In this document: piece by piece, positions 20,239 to 27,772 of the stretch
Numbering within the stretch: the first letter of the stretch is position 1
Layout of the letters: every line of letters starts with the position of its first letter
From: an uncultured Bacteroidota bacterium
Lineage (GTDB): Bacteria > Bacteroidota > Bacteroidia > AKYH767-A > JABDAW01
Direction: 5' to 3'
Assembly: GCA_903844645.1 (NCBI GenBank)
Contig: CAIMUP010000118.1
Location: 1 to 64,000 of the forward strand
DNA length: 64,000 nt
The notes under the pieces: model-generated
Seen by the model: only the letters and a program-made list of their open reading frames with translations
Databases searched by the model: none
Told to the model about the DNA's origin: nothing
Made by a program: the position numbers and the translations under genes

Positions 20239-20733
20239 ATGAAATTATTCAAGAGCCTTCTTATCTTATTTGTGTTTTATTCGCTTAAATCTTTTTCACA
20301 AACAGACAGTATCGCTCCGAAGAAACTGAACTTCAGAATAGGTGTGGGAATTTTTTGCATGCCTGGAATCTATTTAGAAAAAAATATTTCCAAAGAACTA
20401 TCTATTGAAGCTGGTGGTCTCTCCTTTTTAATTTTTAACGAAGCGAGCATTGGTTTAAAGTATCATCTGTTTGGAAAGAATGAGTTTAAGATAAAAGCTG
20501 GAGTCGGATGTGGGATGACTGCTTTATTTTGGTTTGAGAAATCATACCCGGCAAAATCAGGCAAAGATATTTTCATCCTTCCGGTCATTCCTTTTGAAGT
20601 TATTTATAAACACTCCTCATTGGAATTGCAACCGGGATATACCTTTAAATTATCTGGTGATGATGAAGGTAAAATTCCAATTATTGTCTTCCTGTCATAT
20701 ATCATTCCTTCACATCATAAAAAGGTTAAATGA
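20239..20733 (+). CDS. Small secreted beta-barrel-like hypothetical
   Basis: 164 residues with a signal peptide ending FSQ at about residue 21. The rest alternates glycine and aromatic residues in short strands (GVGIFCMPGIYLEKNIS, IKAGVGCGMTALFWF, LELQPGYTFKLSG, VFLSYIIP), as in small outer-membrane barrels. No named family recognised. It lies 41 bp after the S46 peptidase and could share its transcript. It precedes a repeat array. Confidence 0.6.
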   Translation: MKLFKSLLILFVFYSLKSFSQTDSIAPKKLNFRIGVGIFCMPGIYLEKNISKELSIEAGGLSFLIFNEASIGLKYHLFGKNEFKIKAGVGCGMTALFWFEKSYPAKSGKDIFILPVIPFEVIYKHSSLELQPGYTFKLSGDDEGKIPIIVFLSYIIPSHHKKVK

Positions 20734-20829
20734 ATTCCCAATTCCTCCCCTCCTCACCCCTCACTATTATATAAGGAGTACCCACATCCCAAATCCCCCC
20801 TTTTATTCCCTTCCGATACTTCCGTAGCC

Positions 20830-21060
20830 CTCCAGATGCGTCTATGGAAGGCATTCCTTCCTTCCGACAGCTTCCGTACACGTGTATGGGAGCTGTCGGA
20901 TGCTCCCAATGCCTTCCAAACACGTGTATGGAAGGTATTCCTTCCTCCCGATGCCTTCCGGAGGCGTCTATGGAAGCTATCCGATCCTCCAGATGCCTTC
21001 CATAGACGTCTATGGAAGCTATCCGATCCTCCAGATGCCTTCCATAGACGTCTATGGAGC
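20830..21060. repeat. 42-bp (2 x 21) tandem array F (GACGTC palindromes)
   Basis: Six copies with an exact 42-bp period; the marker TATGG starts at 20843, 20885, 20927, 20969, 21011 and 21053. The mature unit centres on the perfect 22-bp palindrome CTTCCATAGAC|GTCTATGGAAG (clearest at 20997-21018), so each 42 bp holds two 21-bp half-units in opposite orientation. Early copies have CACGTGTATGG in place of GACGTCTATGG. Downstream to 21285 there is only the next promoter. Confidence 0.93.
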
Positions 21061-21258
21061 CACAACGTAAAAGCATGTCGTTTTTGCGAAAATGAGCCTT
21101 TTTGGAGGTCTTTTCAGCCATTTTCTGCTTTTTGGGGATAATGAAATCAGGAAAAAAATAACGGTCAGAAGAAAAACCTTCAAAGAAAAAATCTCGCGAA
21201 TCAAAAGAATAATTCCAAGAAATTTTAGCTGACTTGTACCGATTTCTAAAATATTATA

Positions 21259-21266
21259 TACTTTTG
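21259..21266 (+). promoter_or_regulatory. -7 box (TACTTTTG)
   Basis: TAnnTTTG about 20 bp upstream of the lipoprotein start codon; -33 box weak. Confidence 0.55.
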
Positions 21267-21285
21267 CTGCTCTAAAATAAATAAC

Positions 21286-22104
21286 ATGAAGTATAAAATC
21301 TATCTTTTAAGCATTGCATTCGTGGCGTTCTTCGCGGGATGCAATAAGGATTATCCCAATCCTGATACCAACGATTGTCAGGATGTGGTCCTCGCAGAAG
21401 GCACCTACAACGATGCCACCAATATCATGGATGAAGCCGCATTTAATGGCAGGTTGCCGCTCTATGCCGATGTGCAAACGCCGCAAGATTTATCGGCTTG
21501 CGCCTCGATTACGCATAGCCTCACGAACCTGGATACGATCATCGTGGACTTCGGTCCGAGCGATTGTATTTGCTCTGATAACAGGTATCGGAGAGGGCAG
21601 ATTATTGCCACGCTTTCGTCGTGGTATTTCGATAGTACGATTGTGAATGGCGTAGTCTTGAGTTTTAATAAATATTATGTGAACGACAACCTCGTGCAAG
21701 GCACCAAAACCATCACTTTCAAAGGAAGAAACAGTAGTACGCACAACTACGAATTCTCGAGTACCACCGCCGGAAAGATCACCAACAAGATGGGACAAAC
21801 GATGACCTGGAATGCCTCGGAAAAGAAGGTCGTGATGAATCAACAATTCTATACCGATTGGATAGATGCGGTCTATCATATCTCTGGTTCGGGTAGTGGA
21901 ACGGGCTTCAATGGAACGACTTATACATCGAGCATAACTACTGATTTGGTAACGAAAGGAGCTTGTTCCTATATCACTTCGGGCATCATGTCCGTCACAC
22001 CTGCGGGGCAAAGTGCACGCATCGTCAACTTCGGAAATGATGCCTGCGACAGGTATATTGATGTTACCTTAGACGGTAATCATTACAACATCAATCAGCA
22101 GTAA
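21286..22104 (+). CDS. Lipoprotein of unknown function
   Basis: 272 residues. Lipobox FFAGC puts the lipidated cysteine at residue 19, followed by NKDYPNPDTND, so it is an outer-membrane or periplasmic lipoprotein. The body is beta-rich, with internal cysteine pairs (CICSDNRYRRGQI, GACSYITSG, NDACDRYIDVTLDG). Segments such as NKMGQTMTWNASEK suggest a two-domain sandwich. No catalytic motif recognised. It is 30 bp upstream of murQ but its cargo or partner is unknown. Confidence 0.75.
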   Translation: MKYKIYLLSIAFVAFFAGCNKDYPNPDTNDCQDVVLAEGTYNDATNIMDEAAFNGRLPLYADVQTPQDLSACASITHSLTNLDTIIVDFGPSDCICSDNRYRRGQIIATLSSWYFDSTIVNGVVLSFNKYYVNDNLVQGTKTITFKGRNSSTHNYEFSSTTAGKITNKMGQTMTWNASEKKVVMNQQFYTDWIDAVYHISGSGSGTGFNGTTYTSSITTDLVTKGACSYITSGIMSVTPAGQSARIVNFGNDACDRYIDVTLDGNHYNINQQ

Positions 22105-22134
22105 TTTCGTTCCGTTTTGGTTTAATATTATTTA

Positions 22135-22938
22135 ATGTCAACCACTACCGAATCAGATTCTCACTACGACCATCTCGAAAAGATGAGTGTAAAAGAGTTG
22201 TTGAAGAATATCAATAAAGAAGATAAAACAGTACCCACAGCTATCGAAAAAGTGATTCCTCAAATCGAGGCTTTGGTGAATTGTATTGTAAAGAAAATGA
22301 AGAAAGGAGGACGCTTATTTTATATCGGGGCAGGTACCAGTGGGAGATTAGGGATTGTGGATGCATCTGAAATCCCTCCTACCTTCGGCATGGAGCACGG
22401 AAAGGTTATTGGGATTATTGCAGGAGGCGATTCAGCGATTCGTAAGGCAGTGGAATTTGCGGAAGATGACGAGCAGCAAGGCTGGAAAGATTTGCAAGGA
22501 TTTAAGATTACTAAAAAGGATGTTGTGATCGGTATTGCAGCCTCCGGAAGCACTCCTTATGTGATCGGGGCTTTGAGGAATTGCAGGGAAAATAACATTG
22601 CAACCGGTTCGATAGCTTGTAATAAAGGAGCTAAAATCAGTGCTCATGCAGACTTTCCTATAGAGGTAATAGTAGGTCCCGAATTTATCACCGGAAGCAC
22701 CCGAATGAAAGCCGGCACTGCACAAAAATTAGTGTTGAATATGATTTCTACATCGGTGATGATTCAATTAGGAAGAATCAAAGGAAACAAGATGGTGGAT
22801 ATGCAGCTCACCAACCATAAACTCATCAAACGCGGGACTAAGATGCTGATGAAATCGCTTGACATAAATGAAAAGGAAGCCGCGAAATTATTAGCGAAAC
22901 ATGGTAACGTAAGGAAAGCGATTGAGAAGAAGAAATAG
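22135..22938 (+). CDS. murQ: N-acetylmuramic acid 6-phosphate etherase MurQ
   Basis: Cleaves the lactyl ether of MurNAc-6-phosphate to GlcNAc-6-phosphate and lactate in peptidoglycan recycling. The 267-residue protein is a SIS-domain enzyme with IGAGTSGRLGIVDASEIPPTFG near residue 62. The second signature, TGSTRMKAGTAQKLVLNMIST, is followed by VDMQLTNHKLIKRG. Bacteroidota MurQ proteins are often this short. No anmK or amgK kinase lies nearby, so the source of the phosphorylated substrate is outside the window. Confidence 0.95.
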   Translation: MSTTTESDSHYDHLEKMSVKELLKNINKEDKTVPTAIEKVIPQIEALVNCIVKKMKKGGRLFYIGAGTSGRLGIVDASEIPPTFGMEHGKVIGIIAGGDSAIRKAVEFAEDDEQQGWKDLQGFKITKKDVVIGIAASGSTPYVIGALRNCRENNIATGSIACNKGAKISAHADFPIEVIVGPEFITGSTRMKAGTAQKLVLNMISTSVMIQLGRIKGNKMVDMQLTNHKLIKRGTKMLMKSLDINEKEAAKLLAKHGNVRKAIEKKK

Positions 22939-22998
22939 ATTTTCTTTTTCTAATTTATCCTTAAATTCTTTTCTTTGCCGCCCCTAAATTATTAAACC

Positions 22999-23769
22999 AT
23001 GAAAGACGAAGTTTACAGTAAGTTCAGGATTTTCGGCATCCCAATATCGTTTTGTGATACGAAGGAAGCATTAGCGTTTGTTGAACAATCCATCAAGAAT
23101 AAAGAAACCAATTCTATCTTTACGCCATGCTTGGAGAGCTTGGCTTTATACAATACCAATCCTGCTTTTGCAGAGGCATCCGATAATGTTGACCTATCTA
23201 TTGTGGATGGAATTACCATGGTTCAGATGAGCAGACTGTCCGGGCATCCTTTGAAAGAGCGGATTACAGGAGCTACCTTTGTGGTGGAGATTATCAAGGA
23301 GTTCCATGAAAGCGCAACCTTCTTTGTTATCGGCAGCAAGCCTGAAAACTTGGAAATAGCCTTTGCGAAGCTCAAGAAGGATTATCCGAAGATGAAAGGT
23401 ATCGGATATTATTCTCCGCCCTTCTATCCCGGATTCTTTCCGAAGGAGGAAGGCGACATCGTTATTCAAAAGATTAATGAAAGCGGAGCCAATGTAGTCT
23501 TCTTTGCCCTCGGGGCACCGAAACAAGAGCTTCTGATTCAGATGGTAAAGCCTCATGTCAAGGCAAATATATTGATGAGCTGTGGAGGTACCTTTGAGTT
23601 TATCGGAGGGGTAGTACCCAGAGCACCGCGACGCATCCAAAAGATGGGAATGGAGTGGGCATACAGAATCTACACACAGCCCGACAGAATGATTAAACGA
23701 TATGCTTGGCAAGCTAAGGTCTTCTTCATCGTGTTAATAAAAGCGATACTGGGCATTAAGAGGAAATAA
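22999..23769 (+). CDS. WecG/TagA/CpsF family glycosyltransferase (GT26)
   Basis: 256 residues. Members transfer UDP-sugars (ManNAc or ManNAcA) onto lipid-linked precursors of surface polymers. Family features: VDGITMVQMSRLSG near residue 72, ITGATFVVEII, FVIGSKPENLEIA, GYYSPPFYP, VVFFALGAPKQELLIQ, a GGTFEFIGGVVPRAPRRIQKMG block and MEWAYRI. The C-terminal basic and hydrophobic tail (MIKRYAWQAKVFFIVLIKAILG) would sit at the membrane. It lies 60 bp after murQ. The polymer made is unknown. Confidence 0.92.
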   Translation: MKDEVYSKFRIFGIPISFCDTKEALAFVEQSIKNKETNSIFTPCLESLALYNTNPAFAEASDNVDLSIVDGITMVQMSRLSGHPLKERITGATFVVEIIKEFHESATFFVIGSKPENLEIAFAKLKKDYPKMKGIGYYSPPFYPGFFPKEEGDIVIQKINESGANVVFFALGAPKQELLIQMVKPHVKANILMSCGGTFEFIGGVVPRAPRRIQKMGMEWAYRIYTQPDRMIKRYAWQAKVFFIVLIKAILGIKRK

Positions 23770-23808
23770 TACTGTTGAAACCCTTCTCATTCGTAGCAGA
23801 ACCATGCG

Positions 23809-24375
23809 ATGCAGGACTTAGAACCATACTATAATTGGGAGTCGCTCTATAATTCTTCGGAAGACGAATTGTCTCCCCTCTTTGGGCGTGAGTACAGCCA
23901 GTTTGAATATGTCAATACGATCTACAACTTCTATATTCATCCGCAGTGGGACTATATCGGGTCGCCGACGCTTTACATTAAGATTTTATTTGCGGACTAT
24001 ATCCAGGGATATGCCATTATTGAGATGATAGGAGAGTGGAATGATGCCATCAACAACGATATTATGTTCTTGAAGCGCGACATTGCCGATGTGATGATAG
24101 CAGAAGGAATCAATAAGTTTATCATCATTGGGGAGAACATCCTGAACTTTCATTTTTCGGATGATTGTTACTACCAAGAATGGTTCGAGGATGTGGAAGA
24201 CGGATGGATTGTAGCCCTCAACTTCCGCGAACATGTCATCTTCGAGATGGAGCTGGGCAACATAGATTATTATCTCGGAATGGGTGGCGAGCTGGACATG
24301 CTGGAATGGCGTACTTTCAGCCCGATGGCGTTGTTTGAGAGGGTAGAAGGCGTGCTGACCAAACGCTTGAATTAA
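23809..24375 (+). CDS. Conserved-looking hypothetical cytoplasmic protein
   Basis: 188 residues, acidic and very rich in aromatic residues (Tyr, Trp, Phe). No signal peptide or membrane span. Distinct stretches include ESLYNSSEDELSPLFGREYS, FYIHPQWDYIGSPTLYIKIL and NKFIIIGENILNFHFSDD. It has normal coding character, lies 39 bp after the glycosyltransferase and has its own terminator, so I regard it as real. I do not recognise a family. Confidence 0.7.
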   Translation: MQDLEPYYNWESLYNSSEDELSPLFGREYSQFEYVNTIYNFYIHPQWDYIGSPTLYIKILFADYIQGYAIIEMIGEWNDAINNDIMFLKRDIADVMIAEGINKFIIIGENILNFHFSDDCYYQEWFEDVEDGWIVALNFREHVIFEMELGNIDYYLGMGGELDMLEWRTFSPMALFERVEGVLTKRLN

Positions 24376-24378
24376 AAG

Positions 24379-24409
24379 AAGAAGCCGCCATAAACAAAGA
24401 CGGCTTCTT
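24379..24409. terminator. Convergent terminator
   Basis: AAGAAGCCG pairs with CGGCTTCTT between converging genes; it could serve both strands. Confidence 0.75.
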
Positions 24410-24438
24410 ACAAAACAAAACAACTACTCTTACTGAAC

Positions 24439-24627
24439 TTATACCCGTTTTTTATCCTTCATGTTAAAAAGGATCATCGCGCTGTAAGTGCCGATGACGG
24501 TTAAGATCATGCCGCCAATGAATTTTAAGCCGGGCAGGTCGCTGGTTAAGAACCCAATCCTTACGGGGAAGAGGAAAACGAGAGCCATGATGATGACTGC
24601 GATTAATTTATTATTCATAAGATACAT
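24439..24627 (-). CDS. Small two-span membrane protein
   Basis: 62 residues with two hydrophobic spans (LIAVIIMALVFLFPV and FIGGMILTVIGTYSAMILF) and a basic tail KDKKRV. A -7 box (TATCTTTG) lies upstream. A start at the internal Met four codons later is equally likely. No family recognised. Confidence 0.6.
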   Translation of the reverse strand: MYLMNNKLIAVIIMALVFLFPVRIGFLTSDLPGLKFIGGMILTVIGTYSAMILFNMKDKKRV

Positions 24628-24664
24628 CTATAATTATTAGTGATTAATATTTTTTTCAACACCG

Positions 24665-24672
24665 CAAAGATA
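24665..24672 (-). promoter_or_regulatory. -7 box (TATCTTTG), leftward
   Basis: TAnnTTTG on the minus strand about 40 bp upstream of the small membrane protein. Confidence 0.55.
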
Positions 24673-24772
24673 GATGCCGGGGGTAGCCAAAACCATGACT
24701 TTTATCATCTTTGGCAATGACGATTATCAGGAATTAATGCAGGGAAAACACATGGACAGATGTACCTTAACA

Positions 24773-25654
24773 TCAAAGATACCGCTCCAGATAGTTGACA
24801 GCATCGGCATCATTCGTGGGGAGGGATTTTATTATATCGAGGAAGGCGGCGATGGACTTTTGTTTTAAAAATACGCGTTTCAGGAGGAAATAATTCTTAG
24901 AATAGTACGAATTTTTCAGCAGGGTGGCGGTATTAATATCGAAGTCGAAGCGGTCGTGTTGGAAGAGGTCGCCATGCTTGAGGAGCTTCCGAATTTTCTG
25001 TTGGCATGCCGCCGTCAGTGTGTTTGTTTGGTCGGGGTGGAGGCTGATTTCTGCTATGCAATGATTCATACATTGGTAGATATTTTCGTTTAGGCGTAGT
25101 TGTTTCTTCACGGTTTTAAGATTTATTTCATGGCTGTCGGCAGCATACTTCTTCGCTCCGTAATTCCCGAGAATGTCTGCGGCAGCTTCGTTGAAATCAT
25201 AAGGAATATCGAGCTTGAATTGTTCGATATAGTTGTGCATTAATTCGTGAAAGACGATCATCGTTACGGACTCTCTCCGATAGCTCAAAAGCCGCTTATT
25301 CAGCAGGGTGGAGGAGCTTGCGTAAGCGAGATAAAGGAAGGTAGCATACCCCATATTCTGCCGATAGGTGGCGACTATGTTGGCATCGTATTTAGAGTTG
25401 AAGGTAGCGTACTTCCGATTGTATCCGAAGGGTATTTCAACCTTGTTTTTCAGGGATACATAGAGGTAATAAAGCGGCTGATCGGAGGTATCGCGATGGG
25501 TGTAGAAGGTGCCGTCTAAGACGATGTTCATTTCTTTGAAAACATAGTCCTTAACGCCAGCAATGAATGTCGAATCGGCGGTTTGGGCATGGCTTGCATT
25601 CGCGACAAGCATCATGCAAAGGGAAAGAAAACATAGTGCGAAGGTCTTATACAT
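24773..25654 (-). CDS. Secreted zinc metallopeptidase-like protein
   Basis: 293 residues with a signal peptide (cleavage near SHAQ, residue 24). The gluzincin-type signature HELMH lies at residues 136-140, with a likely third ligand Glu156 in DFNEAAADILG. The arrangement recalls the 'predicted aminopeptidase' group (HELxH...FNE), but that assignment is weak. The rest is helical and Leu/Lys rich. The start is set at 25654 rather than 25678, because the upstream ATG falls inside the -7 box at 25676-25683. Divergent from a retropepsin-like protease gene. Confidence 0.72.
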   Translation of the reverse strand: MYKTFALCFLSLCMMLVANASHAQTADSTFIAGVKDYVFKEMNIVLDGTFYTHRDTSDQPLYYLYVSLKNKVEIPFGYNRKYATFNSKYDANIVATYRQNMGYATFLYLAYASSSTLLNKRLLSYRRESVTMIVFHELMHNYIEQFKLDIPYDFNEAAADILGNYGAKKYAADSHEINLKTVKKQLRLNENIYQCMNHCIAEISLHPDQTNTLTAACQQKIRKLLKHGDLFQHDRFDFDINTATLLKNSYYSKNYFLLKRVFLKQKSIAAFLDIIKSLPTNDADAVNYLERYL

Positions 25655-25675
25655 CGAAGTTTTTATTAACCGATG

Positions 25676-25683
25676 CAAAGCTA
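25676..25683 (-). promoter_or_regulatory. -7 box (TAGCTTTG), leftward
   Basis: TAnnTTTG on the minus strand that overlaps the first in-frame ATG of the metallopeptidase gene and so decides its start. Confidence 0.65.
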
Positions 25684-25739
25684 TGAAAGGAATCGTTAGT
25701 TTTCGGGCAGCCCCGCCATTCGGTTATTAATTATTATCG

Positions 25740-25747
25740 TATCTTTG
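25740..25747 (+). promoter_or_regulatory. -7 box (TATCTTTG), rightward
   Basis: TAnnTTTG 20 bp upstream of the retropepsin-like gene; back to back with the leftward promoter at 25676. Confidence 0.65.
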
Positions 25748-25767
25748 CGGCATTAAATAAATCCACG

Positions 25768-26145
25768 ATGTCCATTATTAAGTTGCCGTTATTTTTTGAA
25801 GGTTCGTTAGGCGAAAAAACCTTATATGCCCTGTTCGATTCGGGTGCCTCCTTTTCTTGTATCAGTGAGGAGGCAGTAAAGGGCTTGGCTCCCTTGGATA
25901 AGATGCGTCGTCCCTTGGAAATAGCTACTGCGGCAGTGGGGGTGTATCTGAAAATCGAGTATCGGATCACATTGGATTTTTATTATAACGACATTCGTTT
26001 GTCGGATGAATTTATGGTCATTCCGAGCCTTTCGGAGGAGGTGATTATCGGGGTTAATACGATGCAGAAATGGCGTATTAAATTAGATTTTGAGCATGAC
26101 ACGGTAATCATTGACCCGAAAGTGGCGAAAGCGATCCTAAAATAA
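25768..26145 (+). CDS. Retropepsin-like aspartic protease
   Basis: 125 residues, the size of one retropepsin monomer. The active-site motif ALFDSGASFSCIS places the catalytic Asp at residue 24. The flap region follows, and the second half has the family's VIIGVNTMQKWRIKLDFEHD (normally I-L-G-x-D-x-L). No signal peptide or membrane span. It would act as a homodimer, presumably in the cytoplasm. Substrate unknown. This is the bacterial stand-alone version, not part of a retroelement: no reverse transcriptase is nearby. Confidence 0.85.
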   Translation: MSIIKLPLFFEGSLGEKTLYALFDSGASFSCISEEAVKGLAPLDKMRRPLEIATAAVGVYLKIEYRITLDFYYNDIRLSDEFMVIPSLSEEVIIGVNTMQKWRIKLDFEHDTVIIDPKVAKAILK

Positions 26146-26151
26146 TAAACC

Positions 26152-26159
26152 TATCTTTG
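26152..26159 (+). promoter_or_regulatory. -7 box (TATCTTTG) with long leader
   Basis: TAnnTTTG immediately after the retropepsin-like gene. The next gene starts 470 bp on, so array G would be transcribed as its 5' leader if this promoter is used. Confidence 0.5.
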
Positions 26160-26354
26160 CGCCATCGAAACAGAAAAAAGATTAAGAACTAACAATCCTT
26201 ATTAAAGCAGCGAAAAATTTTATTCCTTAACTAACATACCACAAACCGGCAGCAAAAAATTCTATGAAGCGCATCAGCAACCATCAGTCCGGTACGAGGA
26301 ATGTTATTCCTTATTGTATTCCCCGAAAAGGTTTTGAAAAGTTAGGATGTTGGG

Positions 26355-26530
26355 CATGTAAAACCTATCAGAAATCCAAATTTCCGATAGGTCTTGGATT
26401 CAAGACCTATGTGAAATCCAAATTTCTGATAGGTTTTCGATCCAAGACCTATGTGAAATCCAAATTTCTGATAGGTTTTGAATCCAAGACCTATCGGAAA
26501 TTTGGATTTCTGATAGGTTTTGGATCCCCA
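26355..26530. repeat. 42-bp (2 x 21) tandem array G
   Basis: Four copies with an exact 42-bp period; the marker ACCTAT starts at 26363, 26405, 26447 and 26489. Each copy is a 21-bp unit (GACCTATGTGAAATCC) followed by its inverted counterpart (AAATTTCTGATAGGT), giving hairpins around CCTATCAGAAAT/AAATTTCTGATAGG. A 113-residue open frame over the array has a 14-residue repeat only because of the period. The rest of 26146-26628 shows nothing else. Confidence 0.92.
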
Positions 26531-26628
26531 AGTCCTACCTTTTTGGGGCTTTTATCGGGGGTGGTGGAATGGAATGATACGATTTTAAGAGTAAACAATA
26601 ACTAAATATTAATTAAATACATAAAATT

Positions 26629-27606
26629 ATGAGCATGGAAAAAGTTCCGTTAGATTCGGAAGTAAAAATTCAGATGGCGTTGAATACTGCTAAAGGAAGG
26701 TATGATCAATTGCTGGCTTTGGGGACTAATTATCTGAAACCGGCGACGGTTACGGATATGAATAATGAATTCGTGGATTATCCCGCATTGCGAATTTTGA
26801 GAAACACGGCAGACTCTGTCGTGGACGCGAAGGAGGAGCTATTGGAAGTGGCGGGGGAGAACCTTTTGAACCGCAATTCCTGGTATTTTAATGAGCTGGA
26901 AGGGCATGTCGTTTGTAAGGACAATCCAAAGGCGGTCTATGCCTTGTTTGATTTGGATTTGAGCGGCAATCATCCCATGATGAATACGCCGGAACGGTTG
27001 ATTAATGCGGGAGATTCCATTCGGTTGGGCAACGTAGCGATGATTGCCGGAGGATATGTCGTGAATACCGGCTTCACTGCGGCTTCTGTGTTGTCATTAT
27101 TCAATATTTACAAACCTCTTTTTATTGATAAAAATGCCAAGAAGGCATTGGCAGGTATTGCCGAAGTTAATTTTTCGGCAAAGGAAGAACAGGTTATCGC
27201 CACGTTGGATGTTATTTTCGAAGCCGTCGTAGATAACAATCATGCCATGACCGAACCGCAGTTGCGGGCAGAATTAGCCCTGTGGGGATTTCATTATCAG
27301 CCAGCAAAAGAAAAGACTGTTATCGGAGGGGACATTTTTCTTCCCGATGGCATCACGAAGGCAGCAGGAGCGGAAGTAAGAATCGGCAAACATTTCAATA
27401 CGAATGGAAAAAGATCGAAAGAAGGCGTGAAAGTTTATGCCGATGCGAACGGACATTTTAGTGCCGAAACAACTATTGACGGGGACACCTTTATCAATGT
27501 CCGTATTTTGAATTGCGCAGACAACAGTCCGGCAATAGTTATCGAACCCGCCACGAATCAACTGACGCATGTGATCCACATGATCGCCGGCACCTCGAGT
27601 TTGTAA
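26629..27606 (+). CDS. Hypothetical protein with C-terminal Ig-like segment
   Basis: 325 residues, no signal peptide. The first 210 or so residues are mostly helical (SEVKIQMALNTAKGRYDQLL, SVVDAKEELLEVAGENLL). The last 90 form a beta-rich module resembling carboxypeptidase-regulatory/prealbumin-like folds (GGDIFLPDGITKAAGAEVRIG, GVKVYADANGHFSAETTIDG). I do not recognise the family. It begins about 100 bp after array G. An alternative start two codons on (MEKV) is possible. Confidence 0.7.
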   Translation: MSMEKVPLDSEVKIQMALNTAKGRYDQLLALGTNYLKPATVTDMNNEFVDYPALRILRNTADSVVDAKEELLEVAGENLLNRNSWYFNELEGHVVCKDNPKAVYALFDLDLSGNHPMMNTPERLINAGDSIRLGNVAMIAGGYVVNTGFTAASVLSLFNIYKPLFIDKNAKKALAGIAEVNFSAKEEQVIATLDVIFEAVVDNNHAMTEPQLRAELALWGFHYQPAKEKTVIGGDIFLPDGITKAAGAEVRIGKHFNTNGKRSKEGVKVYADANGHFSAETTIDGDTFINVRILNCADNSPAIVIEPATNQLTHVIHMIAGTSSL

Positions 27607-27634
27607 CACCAATAGTTAATAAAATAAAATCATG

Positions 27635-27666
27635 AAGCCCCGCAGCCATCCCGCTGGGGGGCTTTT
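27635..27666 (+). terminator. Probable terminator
   Basis: AAGCCCC and GGGGCTT around a GC-rich loop, followed by TTTC, 28 bp after the stop codon. Confidence 0.7.
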
Positions 27667-27713
27667 CGGTTGATAAAAGGAAAACCGTATTTCGGTATGT
27701 AATAAAATATTCT

Positions 27714-27721
27714 TAATTTTG
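27714..27721 (+). promoter_or_regulatory. -7 box (TAATTTTG)
   Basis: TAnnTTTG overlapping the first in-frame ATG at 27719, so translation should start at 27773. Confidence 0.65.
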
Positions 27722-27772
27722 CCGAAACAAATTTTAAGGAATAATCATAACAATAATTTAATAAAAAAGAAA

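Noticed and set aside
25768-26145. Retrotransposon protease
   Set aside because: The DSGA motif is retropepsin-like, but there is no reverse transcriptase, integrase or terminal repeat; bacterial stand-alone retropepsins are known.
26264-26605. 113-residue ORF over array G
   Set aside because: The 14-residue repeat is just the 42-bp DNA repeat; no promoter or start context of its own, and the DNA is palindromic.
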